NCBI GenBank assembly: GCA_000969725.1
Contig: JXSR01S074903.1
Length of the DNA stretch: 21,521 bases
Reading direction: 5' to 3' (one strand)
Origin: Ophiothrix spiculata
Lineage: Eukaryota; Echinodermata; Ophiuroidea; Amphilepidida; Ophiotrichidae
The notes under the pieces are model-generated. The model searched no databases. It was not told where the DNA came from and saw only the letters and a list, made by a program, of their open reading frames with translations. Of the stretch, positions 9,023-18,299 are shown one piece after another. How positions within the stretch are numbered: the stretch's first letter is position 1; each line of letters begins with the position of its first letter. Made by a program: the position numbers and the translations under genes.

Positions 9023-9705
9023 TTAACAGAAATTCAAAAATCCAGCTGTAAGGTATATCTCATGTTCAATATATGACAGACTTATCATAACTGTTTCAAT
9101 TCCAGATGATTATTTGCACCTTTATCACTGTTTTAAAACTACAAACTGTTGATGTACGAATTTTTAAAGAAAAGGAGTACGTTTTGTTTCTTTTTGACCA
9201 GAAATGCACCTAAGCATATATACTAACAGATAACACAGCCCTTTTTACAATATTGTGTCTAATTTTTGATAATTTGAATGAAAAACATAAAAAAGGTGTT
9301 GTTGGCGAATATTTTGCACTTTTTGGGAAAAAATTGATCAAATTTTTAATATGAAGACAAAAATGAAAAAGGCATTGTTATCTTGTGTTGAACTACTTAG
9401 CCTATTGCCATGCCAAGTTTTAGCCTCATAGTTGCTTTCGTTCTTGAGAAACTACCCAGGATAAATTTCAACTGAATTTTCCAAAAATATCCAAAATGGC
9501 CGCCATTATTATGCAAATGGGGTGACTTTGAAATTTTTTCTGTTTTGTTTTAGTCATCTATTTTCTTCTTAGTTTTGATGATTGTAAATTTGGATATCTG
9601 ATGGACAACAAGTCTAGCAAGCTAAAACACGAAATCCTATATTTTGATATTTATAGCCAGATTTTCTATGGTAGACTATTACCTTAACAGAGAATCTCTT
9701 GAGTA

Positions 9706-9718
9706 CCCCCCCCCCCCC
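9706..9718. repeat. Poly-C tract in unit I (13 C)
   Basis: A homopolymer of 13 C follows gagta, and then tccctaaatga. The equivalent position in unit II has 14 C and lacks the extra tccc, a normal replication-slippage difference. It lies in a 68-codon frame (9644-9850) that looks similar in both units only because the DNA is duplicated. Confidence 0.85.
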
Positions 9719-9850
9719 TCCCTAAATGAATGTGAAAACATTGTAATCGGGAAAACCCCGACTCAATGTATTTTGGTGCTTATTGAATTATTAAGGAAAA
9801 TTGTGTTAAGAAATAAATCCCACGTAGATAATTTACAAAAGAAAAAATAA

Positions 9851-10030
9851 CAGTGGAATACAAATTTGTGCGAGTATATATATGCAGGTAACGTGATGTA
9901 ACTTCTTAGAGCAAAATTAACTTTAATGAGCAAACACCTCCATGGTTAGTTGACTCAAAATGCAGAATGTGTTGAGATTCACTTCTTTTGCAACACGAGT
10001 ATGTGAGAAGTAAACGGGTATTAATTGCAA
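9851..10030 (+). repeat. R3 repeat, copy in unit I
   Basis: Matches 14391-14555, 8073-8240 and the reverse complement of 20895-21060. Shared words include gaatacaaatt, taacgtgatgt-ac, gagcaaacacctccatggtta and atgcagaa, then caac/caacac with tatgtg-aaagt. It differs from the 8-kb copy mainly by small indels. Function unknown. Confidence 0.7.
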
Positions 10031-10134
10031 GCTTTCGAATATCACTTCGAACAAAGTTTATACCCCACTGGATATAGAGATTTAACACACATTTGCTCTT
10101 ACGATAGCAAGGTCGAGTAGGAGCTTTTACGATA

Positions 10135-10370
10135 AAGGTTCTGAGAAGAATCTACCTCTCTACTAGCAGACCTATGGCAAAACTAGATTAGAAGGGTAAA
10201 GAAAGAAATAACATGTGACGCGTAATATTGGCCACTAGATTTGTGGGCTGAAGTCGAGCAAGACGCTCATTCGCTTATACAGTTTGTCATTATCTTAAAG
10301 CCCTGAAGGTATAAATTATATATATAGGTAGCTGTATGGCTGATCTATGTGGTGTCAGATTTAATGTTTC
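10135..10370 (+). repeat. R1 repeat, copy b
   Basis: First R1 of unit I, closest to copy d at 14663-14892, its duplicate in unit II. It shares ggcaaaactagattagaagg, aataacatgtgacgcgta and ccctgaaggtataaattata with that copy. It differs from copies c and e by a subfamily pattern (gacgcg for gacacg, gccctgaagg for gggcctgaagg), so two R1 subtypes were already present before the 4.3-kb duplication. Confidence 0.78.
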
Positions 10371-11570
10371 TGCATTCTCATTGGATGTATGTACAGGTGT
10401 GTGAAGTGTTTTTAACGTTACAATTTTGAAACCAATATTGCTTTATTTCTAGAAACGTTGTTTCCAAAAACTTTAAACATATAGATTAAACTTTAGATTT
10501 ATGAGGATCATAAGGTAGAACTTGTGCGAGATACAACGGGTGTTGTGTGTTCGTGGCCTGAAAAAGGGGAGATTTTCATTAATATGTTATATAATTCATC
10601 TTAATTGGTGAATGTATATGGAAAGTTTCAAGTAAATATTTCCTGTTGTTTTTATTTCACAGAATCTTAAAACTTGCCAGTTGCACGTTTCTGAAAGACG
10701 ATTTTTTACTTTGAGTACTTAAGAAAATCTCTCTCCCAGGCGCAACCTCAAATAATTCAACATAAACAAGGCAAGGGTGTCAACACTTAAGGAAGATTAG
10801 TCTTTCAAATACGGTACCCTGAAGAGAACTGAACTGTAGATTTTGAAAATACCAAGTATGAGATGGATGTTGGAGTTATAGGTATCAAGATGGTGATTGA
10901 AATCGACTTTTGATGCTTAATTAAACCTTAGAAACTTCTTAGCGGCAAGTTATGAGTTTCAAAACTCTGTTTTTATTTTACAGAAACGTTAGATGTTTCT
11001 GAATTTAAGAATTAAACATCAAAATCGGTAACCATTCTAACATTTGACCAATAATTTCCACATCCATTTTTTCTCTGACTTCTCGAAATTTGCATCCCAA
11101 GTCTGTAGGAGTAAGCTGTCCCAGTTTGTCTTATGTTGTTGTGTATAACGCATGGGAGAGATGTTAAGGTTATTGGTTGTCAATTAAACTTCGTTGTTTC
11201 TTCCGTTTTCAAAGTGAATAATCAACCCTTAAAGACCTCTAACAGGCAAGTTCCACATTTTTGTAAAATAAAAACCAAAGTAAATATTTACTTGAAATGT
11301 TCTAAATACCATCAAATAAGTTGAACTCCTACCTCAAGCCACGGATTTGTGAAACATCCTCGTACACAATCTATGCGAGTTCCTCGTATATAATCCTGAT
11401 TTAGGTTATCAGCAGAAATATTTTATGTCATTTGAATCTTCAACAACTGGATTTTGTCTGAAAACATGAAAACAAATAAATGACACTAACCCAATTAAAA
11501 ATATATATGTAGTAGCCTATAATGTTGTCGCTGAGTAAATCACTGATTGAGAATTGCCTTCCGCCCTACA
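10371..11570. other. R1-R2 interval of unit I, no gene seen
   Basis: About 1.2 kb between R1 and R2. It contains several pyrimidine-rich runs ending in cag (tttttatttcacag near 10660, tttttattttacag near 10975) that resemble splice acceptors, but no frame after them stays open in both units. In unit II the second of these positions holds the 66-bp palindrome. No promoter or RNA gene recognised. Confidence 0.45.
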
Positions 11571-11745
11571 GCATTTCTTAGAATATCAATTTAATCTGTA
11601 TTTCAAACGTGTAAAAGCTTTTCGAGCTTTTCTCCAAAGTCGTTTTGCACTTTTGAACTGCTTTTGTATCTAACAGTACATTAGAACAGTTCGTGTAAGG
11701 CATTTTCGATTAAGATTATAGCCGGCATGTTAATGAACCTATATA
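11571..11745 (+). repeat. R2 repeat, copy b
   Basis: Collinear with copies c, d and e and the inverted copy a. Landmarks are agcatttcttagaatatca, cgtgtaaaagcttttcga, gtcgttttgcacttttgaac, gtatctaacagta, agttcgtg and cattttcgattaagattata, then ttaatgaacctatat. This copy has gccggcatg where copies a, d and e have cccggcgggt or a close variant. Confidence 0.75.
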
Positions 11746-11784
11746 TTATACTGTATATGATTATCTTATTTCTTCGGGCTTCGG

Positions 11785-11945
11785 ATTGATGTCTCAACAT
11801 AATTCTAACTTCACACCAAAAATATCAGGGGCATACAATTACGGTATTCTGTTTTCACTTGCATTCTCTCTCACTAAGGCTGTACTGAATGATACCTTAT
11901 TGAGATTACATGTACCGCGCAGAATAGACACTTTATGACATATTT
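11785..11945 (+). repeat. R4 repeat, copy in unit I
   Basis: Same orientation as 21090-21240 and inverted relative to 7905-8000. Shared words are ttctaacttcacac against ttctatacttaacac, then ctgttttcacttgcatt, tgtactga or tgtgttcc, ttattgagatta, and tagacac or tagacgc. In this unit R4 lies 1.8 kb from R3 and in the opposite orientation to the fused R4-R3 block at 8 kb. Confidence 0.6.
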
Positions 11946-12679
11946 GTTTGAGGAAATAGATTAGCCCTTTCATAACAATCTTTATTTTATCTATAGCAGG
12001 ATTGCGTTCATTAAATGGCAACATGGCAACACCCCTTTTCTTAAAATATGAAATCTATGAGACCTCGGTTGCAATGGTTTAAATCTCATTGTGTTTGAGT
12101 GAGGTGTAGGATTGTGTCTTTTTGACAAAATGTTCCCATTCAATGGCAATGTGTTTTAGATTTCAAAATAGAGACTACTTGTTCATTTATCTGGAATGGT
12201 TTTTTTTTCTGATTTCTTCTTTTGTTACAAGCTGGTGTCCGAGTAAACCTCACCTCCCGGACTAAAACGAACATTCATCAAAAGACGTTGGGTACTAAAG
12301 AAAAGTCTAATCACATAAAGAATCTTAATAAAAACTAAAAAACAATTAATTTTTAGGAGTCTTCTGATCATGCGATCATGGTAGCAAAATTACACTGTAA
12401 TTCTAACAAATGACAGCCTGTCATCCCTGTCATCCATTTTGTGATGATGCTTAACGATTGAAAAAAGATTCTCATTTAGGTCTAAAGAAATGAATTTAAC
12501 AATGTTTTTGAATAAAGAAGGTAGCAAACAATTATTGATTTGTCTTACAGAAAATACAAATTATTCATGAAAATTGTTGTCAAGACTTAGCTGTTTGTTT
12601 TCATGTAGCAAATATAATAACACTGTAGTAGAGGTACGGACAAACATTTTCTGCCCTACATCTTACGATAAATTGTTTG
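11946..12679. other. Unit I interval between R4 and second R1, no gene seen
   Basis: Collinear with 16506-17204 of unit II. Unit I has about 60 extra bases near 12221-12285 (containing cctcacctcccggactaaaa) that unit II lacks. No frame, RNA gene or further repeat was recognised. Confidence 0.45.
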
Positions 12680-12890
12680 AAAAGAATCTACCACCCTAAT
12701 TGCAAACCCAAGGCAAAACTAGATTATAAAAGTAAAGAAATAAATAACATGTGACACGCAATCTTAGCTACTAGATCTGTGGGTAGGAGCAGTTTGTCAT
12801 TATCTTAAAGGGCCTGAAGGTAAAGATTATAATGTATAGGTAGCTGCCTAGCTGCTTACGGTATGTGGCGTCAAATTTAATGTTCCAGAC
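12680..12890 (+). repeat. R1 repeat, copy c
   Basis: Second R1 in unit I and the duplicate of copy e. It carries the second subtype (accaccctaattgcaaaccc, aataacatgtgacacgcaat, gggcctgaaggta) and ends ggcgtcaaatttaatgttcc. This subtype is closer to the inverted copy a than to copies b and d, because both have gacacgcaatc and gggcctgaagg. Confidence 0.78.
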
Positions 12891-12967
12891 CTATAAATCT
12901 GTTACTACGTAACACTAACAGTGTTAGATATATACTTTTTCACAACACATTTTATTTGTTTAAAGAT

Positions 12968-13096
12968 ATGTTTAAGATTGCCAGTGTGAATATTTCTAAT
13001 TCTCAATTTCGCTGGCGTGTTTCGCTAGTCTTAGACCTTAATAAGGTGACGTATATAGGTCGTTTTCAAGTTGTCCAAATATTATTTAAAACTTAA
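12968..13096 (+). CDS. Short frame shared by both tandem units, low support
   Basis: An ATG frame of 42 codons that is also open at the same place in unit II (17490 onward, ending at 17643). The two deduced peptides share the core SNISNS/SVNISNS-FRWRVSLVLDLNKV and IGRFQVVQ. In the shared part I count about three silent and three replacement differences. That is a mild excess of silent change, but the numbers are too small to mean much. No domain is recognised. Upstream the frame is broken in unit I by an indel near 12908. It is most likely non-coding DNA in a young duplication. Confidence 0.1.
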   Translation: MFKIASVNISNSQFRWRVSLVLDLNKVTYIGRFQVVQILFKT

Positions 13097-13540
13097 CATG
13101 AACGATTCAAAAAGCTCCAGCATATAAACGAAACTAACATAAATTCAGCTTATCTCTGATTTGATATGTGTTTCATATTTGTCTTCTGAGCATTTTTTTC
13201 ATAACAGAACATATTGTTTCATCATAAAGGACATCCACCTTCTCATACATACTATCAGACTATTCTGATAATAAGAATTTCTACCCACCTATTAACAGAA
13301 ATTCAAAAAATCATTTCAAAAAAGGACTAATCATCATTGTTTCAATTCCAGTTGATTATTTGCGGCTTTATCACTGTTTTGAAACTACAAACTGTTGATG
13401 TACGAATTTTCTTAAGACGTATGTTTTGTTTCTTTTTAACCAGAAATGTACCTAAGCATACATACTAACAGATAACACAGCCCATTTTACAATATCGTGT
13501 CCAAATTTTGATAATTTGAATGAAAAACATGAAGAAAAAA

Positions 13541-13893
13541 TACGGTCAAGTTAGCAGTCAAGGCGCTCTCTTGCGGTGCGGAAGGTCCCGAATTCGAACC
13601 CCGCTGGTGCCAAAAAGTTGAGTGTGCTTGAAATTCCCCTGGACAAGGAACTAACTGTTAATTGTCTCGTGGAAACCCGTACGAAACTCGGGGAGCTGAT
13701 CCGGGCAGCGATGGTGCGTATGTGGACTGATCAAGGTTCAGTGCCCCCTGAGGTTGCCGCAGAACCTGAATTGATGCTTGGTATGGAATGGAGCTTACTT
13801 TGGCCACAGTGGTCAGCGAACACCTGTAAAATGTGCAGAGGCTGAGTGGAATTACAAATCTGGAAGGCATAGCGCATTTTAAATCCCCAGTAT
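13541..13893 (+). mobile_element. tRNA-derived SINE, plus strand, about 350 bp
   Basis: It begins with a tRNA-like head: tagcagtcaaggcgctctc resembles an A box and D-arm, and aattcgaaccccgctggtgc resembles a B box and tRNA 3' end. A body of about 270 bp follows, ending in aaatccccagtat. A second copy lies inverted at 19372-19720 and matches nearly end to end, confirming a dispersed element. It is absent from the same place in unit I, so it inserted after the 4.3-kb duplication, apparently replacing about 60-70 bp. The B box here has one mismatch from consensus. The 89-codon frame inside it is not conserved as protein. Family name not assigned. Confidence 0.78.
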
Positions 13894-14253
13894 TTTTTGG
13901 AAAAATGAAAAAAGGCTTTGTTATCTTGTGTTGAACTACTTAGTCCAATTCCAAGCCAAATTTTAGTCTCATAGGTGCTTTCGTTCTTGAAAAACTACCG
14001 CGGGATAAATTTCAACTCAATTTTCCAAAAACGTGTTCAAAATGGCCGTCATTATTATACAAATGAAAGGACTTTGAAATTATTGTCTTGTTTTGTTTTA
14101 GTCATTTATTTTTTTCTTAGTTTTGATGATTGTACTATGGATATCTGATAGACCACAAGTATAGCAAGCTAAAAATATGAAATCCTATTTGTTGATATTG
14201 ATAGCCAGATTTTCTATGGTGGACCATTACCTTAACAGAGAATCTCTTGAGTA

Positions 14254-14267
14254 CCCCCCCCCCCCCC
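14254..14267. repeat. Poly-C tract in unit II (14 C)
   Basis: Homologue of the tract at 9706-9718, after the same gagta and before ctaaatgaaagtg. The length difference between the units fits slippage. Confidence 0.85.
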
Positions 14268-14390
14268 TAAATGAAAGTGAAAACATTGTAATAGGGAAAA
14301 CCCCGACGCAATGTATTTTGGTGTTTATTGAATTATTAAGGAAAATTGTGTTAAGACATACCCCAAGAAGATAATTTACGAAAAAAAAAA

Positions 14391-14555
14391 TAACAGAGGA
14401 ATACAAATTTGTGCGAGTAACGTGATGTGACCTCATAGAGCAAAATGAGCTTTAATGAGCAAACACCTCCATGGTTAGTTGACTCAAAATGCAGAATGTG
14501 TTGGGATTCACTTCTTTTGCGACACGAGTATGTGAGAAGTAAAAGGGTATTAATT
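14391..14555 (+). repeat. R3 repeat, copy in unit II
   Basis: Duplicate of 9851-10030. It has lost the short tatata-rich insert found in unit I between gtgcgagta and taacgtgatg (near 9874-9888). The overlapping frames on both strands here (14351-14629 and 14445-14651) are not open in the diverged R3 copies at 8 kb and 21 kb, so they are not taken as coding. Confidence 0.7.
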
Positions 14556-14662
14556 GCAAGCTTTCGAATATCACTTCGAACAAACTTTTTTACCCCCACT
14601 GGATATAGTGATTTAACACACATTTGCACTTACGTTAGCAAGGTCGAGTAGCTTTTACGATA

Positions 14663-14892
14663 AAGGTTCTGAAAAGAATCTACCTCTCTACTAGCAAACC
14701 TGTGGCAAAACTAGATTAGAAGGGTAAAGTAATAAATAACATGTGACGCGTATTATTGGCCACTAGATTTGTGGGTTGAAGCAAGACGCTCATTCGCTTA
14801 TACAGTTTGTCGTTATCTTAAAGCCCTGAAGGTATAAATTATATGTATAGGTAGCTGTATGGCTGATCTATGTGGTGTCAGATTTAATGTTT
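14663..14892 (+). repeat. R1 repeat, copy d
   Basis: First R1 of unit II and duplicate of copy b, with the same subtype markers (gacgcgta, gccctgaaggtataaatt). It lacks a few bases around ggttgaagcaagacgctc compared with unit I. No frame is conserved. Confidence 0.78.
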
Positions 14893-16150
14893 CTGCATTC
14901 TCATTGGAAGTATGTACAGGTATGTGAAGTGTTTTTAACAACGTTACAATTTTGAAACCAATATTGCTTTATTTCTAGAAATGTTGTTTCCAAAAACTTT
15001 AAACATATAAATTAAACTTGAGATTTATGAGGATCACAAGGTAGAACTTGTGCGAGATACAAGGAGTGTTATGAGTTCGTGGCCTGAAATACAAGGGGAT
15101 TTTCATTAATATGTAATATAATTCAACTTAATTGATGAATGTATTTATATATCTCCTGTTGTTTTTATTTTACAGAATCTTAAAACTTGCCAGTTGCATG
15201 TTTCTGAAAGACGATTTTTTTACTTTGAGTACTTAAGAAAATCTCTCTCCCAGGCGCAACATCAAATAATTCAACACAAACAAGGGTGTCACCACTTACA
15301 AAAGATTAGACCTTCAAATACCCTGAAGAGAACTAGGCTGCATATTTTTAAAAAAACAAGGATGAGATGGATGTTGGAGTTCTTGGTATCAAAACGGTAA
15401 TTTAAATCGACCTTTGATGCTTTATTAAACCTTAGAAAATTCTGAGAGGCAAATTTTGAGTTTCAAAACTCTGTTTTTATTTTACAGAAACTTTCCTGTT
15501 AGATGTTTCTGAAGTTAAGAATCTTAATTCTTAACTTCAGAAACATCTAACAGGAAAAAGCATCAAAATCGGTAACCATTCTAACCTTTGACCAATAATT
15601 TCCACATCCATCTTTTCTTTGACTTTTCGGAATTTGCATCCCAAGTCTTTTGTAGGAGGAAGCTGTCCCAAATGTCAACACATTGTCTTATTTTGTTGTG
15701 TATAACGCATGGGAGAGATATTAAGGTTAATGGTTGTCAATTACTTTGTTGTTTCTTCAGTTTTCAAAGTAGATTATCAACTCGTAGAGACCTCTACCAG
15801 GTATGTTCCACGTTTTTGTAAAATAAAAACCAAAACAAATATTTACTTGAAATGTTCTAAATACCATCAAATAAGTTGAACTACATACTGTTAAAATTGC
15901 ATAGTTTATCCTTCTAGACCTTAAGCCACGAATTTGTCAAACATCCTCGTACACAATCTATGGGAGTTCCACGTATATAATTCTGATTTATATTATCGGC
16001 AGAATCTATTTTATGTCATTTGAATCTTCAACAACTGGATTTTGTCTGAAAACATGAAAACAAATAAATGACACTAACCCAATTAAAAATATATATGTAG
16101 TATAATGTTGTCGCTGAGTAAATCACTGATTGAGAATTGTATCCACCCTA
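14893..16150. other. R1-R2 interval of unit II, no gene seen
   Basis: Collinear with 10371-11570. It includes the snap-back palindrome at 15492-15557. The frames at 15194-15400 and 15588-15821 are interrupted in unit I by single-base and short indels, so they are not supported as genes. Confidence 0.45.
15492..15557. repeat. Perfect 31-bp inverted repeat with 4-nt spacer
   Basis: Arm 15492-15522 and arm 15527-15557 are exact reverse complements over 31 bases, separated only by ctta. The arms start tttcctgttagatgtttctg. Unit I at the matching place (10981-11020) has only one arm-like sequence, gttagatgtttctgaattta, and no second arm. Unit II therefore either gained an inverted copy by template switching or kept a palindrome that unit I lost. 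A transcript would fold into a near-perfect 31-bp stem; nothing shows that it is a small-RNA precursor. Confidence 0.95.
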
Positions 16151-16330
16151 CAGCATTTCTAAGAATATCAATTTAATCTATATTCCAAACGTGTAAAACC
16201 TTTTCGAAATGAAATTTGTCTATATTGTTAAGTCGTTTTGCACTTTTGAACTGCTTTTGTATCTAATAGTAGACCAGTTCGTGTAAGGCATTTTCGATTA
16301 AGATTATAGCCGGCATGTTAATGAACATAT
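16151..16330 (+). repeat. R2 repeat, copy c
   Basis: Duplicate of copy b. It retains a stretch (gaaatgaaatttgtctatat) that copy b has lost or altered and that copies d and e also have in the form gaaatcaaatt-gtctg. Copy c is therefore closer to the ancestral sequence here. Confidence 0.75.
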
Positions 16331-16380
16331 ATTATATACTGTATATGATTATCTTATTTCTTCGGGCTTCGGAATTGATG

Positions 16381-16505
16381 TCTCAACATAATTCTAACTT
16401 AACACCAAAAATATCAGGGGAATACAATTACGGTATTTTCTCTCACTAAGGGTGTACTGAATGATACCTTATTGAGATTACCGCACAAAATAGACACTTT
16501 ATGAC
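16381..16505 (+). repeat. R4 repeat, copy in unit II
   Basis: Duplicate of the unit I copy. It has lost the ctgttttcacttgcat block that is present in unit I and in the copies at 8 kb and 21 kb. Remaining landmarks are tctcaacataattctaactt, caccaaaaatatcagggg and ttattgagattacc. Confidence 0.55.
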
Positions 16506-17204
16506 ATACGTATTTGTTTGAGGAAATAGATTAGCCTTTTATAACAATCTTTTTTATTTTATCTATAGCAGGATTGCGTTTATTAAATGGCATCATGGCA
16601 ATACCCCTTTTCTTAAAATATGAAATCTATGAGACCTCGGTTGCAATGGTTTGAATCTCATTGTGTTTGAGCGAGGTGTAGGATTGTGTCTTTTTGACAA
16701 AATGTTCCCATTCAATTGCAATGTGTTTTAGATTTCAAAATAGAGACTACTTGTTCATTTATCTGGAATAGTTTTTTTTTCTGATTTCTTTTTTAGAAAA
16801 GTCTAATCACATAAAGGATCTTAATATAAACTAAAAATCTATCAATTTTTATGAGTCTTCTGATCATGCGATCAGGGTAGCAAAATTAAACTGTAATTCT
16901 AACAAATGCCAGCCTATCATTCCCTGTCATCCATTTTGTGATGATGCTTAACGATTGAAAAAAAATTCTCATTTAGGTCTAAAGAAATTAATTTAACAGT
17001 GTTTTTGAATAAAGAAGGTAGCAAACAATCACGCGATCAACAAGAATAAAAACAATTATTGATTTGCCTACAGAAAATACAAATTATTCATGAAAATATT
17101 GTTGTAAAGACTTAGCTGTTTGTTTTCATGTAGCAAAAATAATAATACGGTAGTAGAGGTACGGACAAACATTTTCTGCCCTATATCTTACAATAAATTG
17201 TTGG
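16506..17204. other. Unit II interval between R4 and second R1, no gene seen
   Basis: Collinear with 11946-12679 and without additional recognisable features. It carries a short extra piece near 17030-17050 (cacgcgatcaacaag) absent from unit I. Confidence 0.45.
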
Positions 17205-17412
17205 AAAAGAATCTACCACCCTAATTGCAAACCCAAGGCAAAACTAGATTATAAAAGTAAAGAAATAAATAACATGTGACACGCAATCTTAGCTCCTAGA
17301 TCTGTGGGTAGGAGCAGTTTGTCATTATCTCAAAGGGCCTGGAGGTATGGATTATAATGTATAGGTAGCTGCCTAGCTGAATTGCGGTATGTGGCGTCAA
17401 ATTTAATGTTCC
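17205..17412 (+). repeat. R1 repeat, copy e
   Basis: Second R1 of unit II and duplicate of copy c, with its subtype markers (gacacgcaatcttagct, aaagggcctggaggta). The 87-codon frame that starts in its last bases runs out of the repeat and is discussed with the frame at 12968-13096. Confidence 0.78.
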
Positions 17413-17838
17413 AAACCTATAAATATGTTACTAACACCAACAGTGTTAGATATATACTTTTTCACAACACATTTTATTTGTTTAAAGATATGTTCAAGAT
17501 TGCCAGTGTGAATATTTCTAATTCTAAATTTCGCTGGCGTGTTTCGCTGGTCTTAGACCTTAATAAGGTGAAGTATATAGGTCGTTTTCAAGTAGTCCAA
17601 TTATTATTTAAAAACATGAAAAATTCAAAAATCTCCAGCATATAAACGAAACTAACTTAAATTCAGGAGAGAATATTGTTCCATCCAAGAGCACATTCAC
17701 CTTCTGATACTATTAGACTATAGCATTCTGATAAATTGTAATGCTGACTGGTTCCTATTTACAAAAACAAATACAATAACAAGCTACAATAACCGTCCGT
17801 ATGTTTGCCGTTTGAGTTTTTCTTTTTTCAAATGTTCA

Positions 17839-17965
17839 GGGCCCATGTTCATGAAATATCGCTAACTCTAGTTGGCAACTAACCTATTGTACCTGTCAAA
17901 ATTCGACAGGTAGACAAAGAGTTAGCAGCCAACTAGAGTTAGCAGTGTTTCATGAATATGGGCCC
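17839..17965. mobile_element. Fully palindromic MITE, 127 bp
   Basis: The left arm (17839-17876) starts gggcccatgttcatgaaata. The right arm (17928-17965) is its near-perfect complement and ends ttcatgaatatgggccc. The central part also folds (tacctgtc against gacaggta), so the whole element is one long hairpin with a 7-nt loop. It has no coding capacity. TCA precedes it and the next TCA follows the neighbouring MITE, a possible split 3-bp target duplication. Superfamily not assigned. Confidence 0.85.
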
Positions 17966-18231
17966 AGTGGTCGATTTCACTAAACAATTGTGATGCATCG
18001 TAGCTGCGATGCGTTCAGTGCGCAGCTAGACTGGATTTCACAAAGACATAAAAACCCTTCGCAAGCGTGCGATGCGTCGCAAGGTATACGAATATTGCAC
18101 GGGGAAAATTCCAACACATAGCAACTTTGCGATGAGTAAAAGGTGATCGCAAATTTGCGATAAGTGAACGATGCGTTTAGTCTTGCGATGCGTTAACGAT
18201 GCGTTTTAATGTTAGTGAAATCGACCACTGG
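17964..18231. mobile_element. Second MITE abutting the first, 268 bp with 20-bp perfect TIRs
   Basis: The terminal inverted repeats are ccagtggtcgatttcactaa (17964-17983) and its complement (18212-18231), exact over 20 bases. The first two bases overlap the end of the preceding MITE, so the true terminus may be one or two bases inside. The interior is unusual for the window because it is dense in gcgatgcg and ttgcgatgcg motifs, giving a local CpG-rich patch. It has no coding capacity. Confidence 0.82.
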
Positions 18232-18299
18232 TCACCAAATGTCATAATACTAACCGTAAAACTGAAGCATACAATTTATCGCATTATCACTCCTCAGGC

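Larger units (their letters stand above)
9023..13291. repeat. Unit I of a 4.3-kb tandem duplication
   Basis: Unit I opens ttaacagaaattcaaaaa (9023) and the same words open unit II at 13292. The two then run collinearly to about 13275 and 17736. Alignable landmarks recur throughout, for example ctacaaactgttgatgtacg (9138/13384), gagcaaacacctcc (9927/14457), ttatgaggatca (10499/15025), acaactggattttgtctg (11443/16030) and gagacctcggttgcaatggt (12059/16630). Identity is high by eye, of the order of nine in ten outside indels. The unit includes R3, R1, R2, R4 and a second R1. No frame longer than about 70 codons is present, so it is not a duplicated gene with intact exons. Confidence 0.88.
13292..17736. 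repeat. Unit II of the 4.3-kb tandem duplication
   Basis: Direct copy of 9023-13291, immediately adjacent to it. The joint at 13291/13292 is the tandem junction. Unit II is longer mainly because of a SINE of about 350 bp (13541-13893) and a snap-back palindrome (15492-15557). It lacks about 60-70 bp near the SINE and about 60 bp near 16790. The end is seen where cattctgataa (17724) matches tattctgataa (13261) and similarity then stops. Confidence 0.88.

Noticed and set aside
9644-9850. 68-codon frame with a similar frame at 14177-14374
   Set aside because: Similarity reflects the young tandem duplication; the frame spans a poly-C slippage tract and diverges after a frameshift at its end.
10640-10700. 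Splice-acceptor-like tract (tttttatttcacag) suggesting an exon
   Set aside because: Pyrimidine tract plus cag is common in AT-rich DNA; no downstream frame stays open in both tandem units and no donor pairing is evident.
13576-13845. 89-codon frame, with antisense frames in both SINE copies
   Set aside because: The DNA is a tRNA-derived SINE. Differences between copies fall mainly at first and second codon positions, opposite to protein constraint.
14351-14651. Overlapping frames on both strands in R3 of unit II
   Set aside because: Not maintained in the diverged R3 copies at 8 kb and 21 kb.
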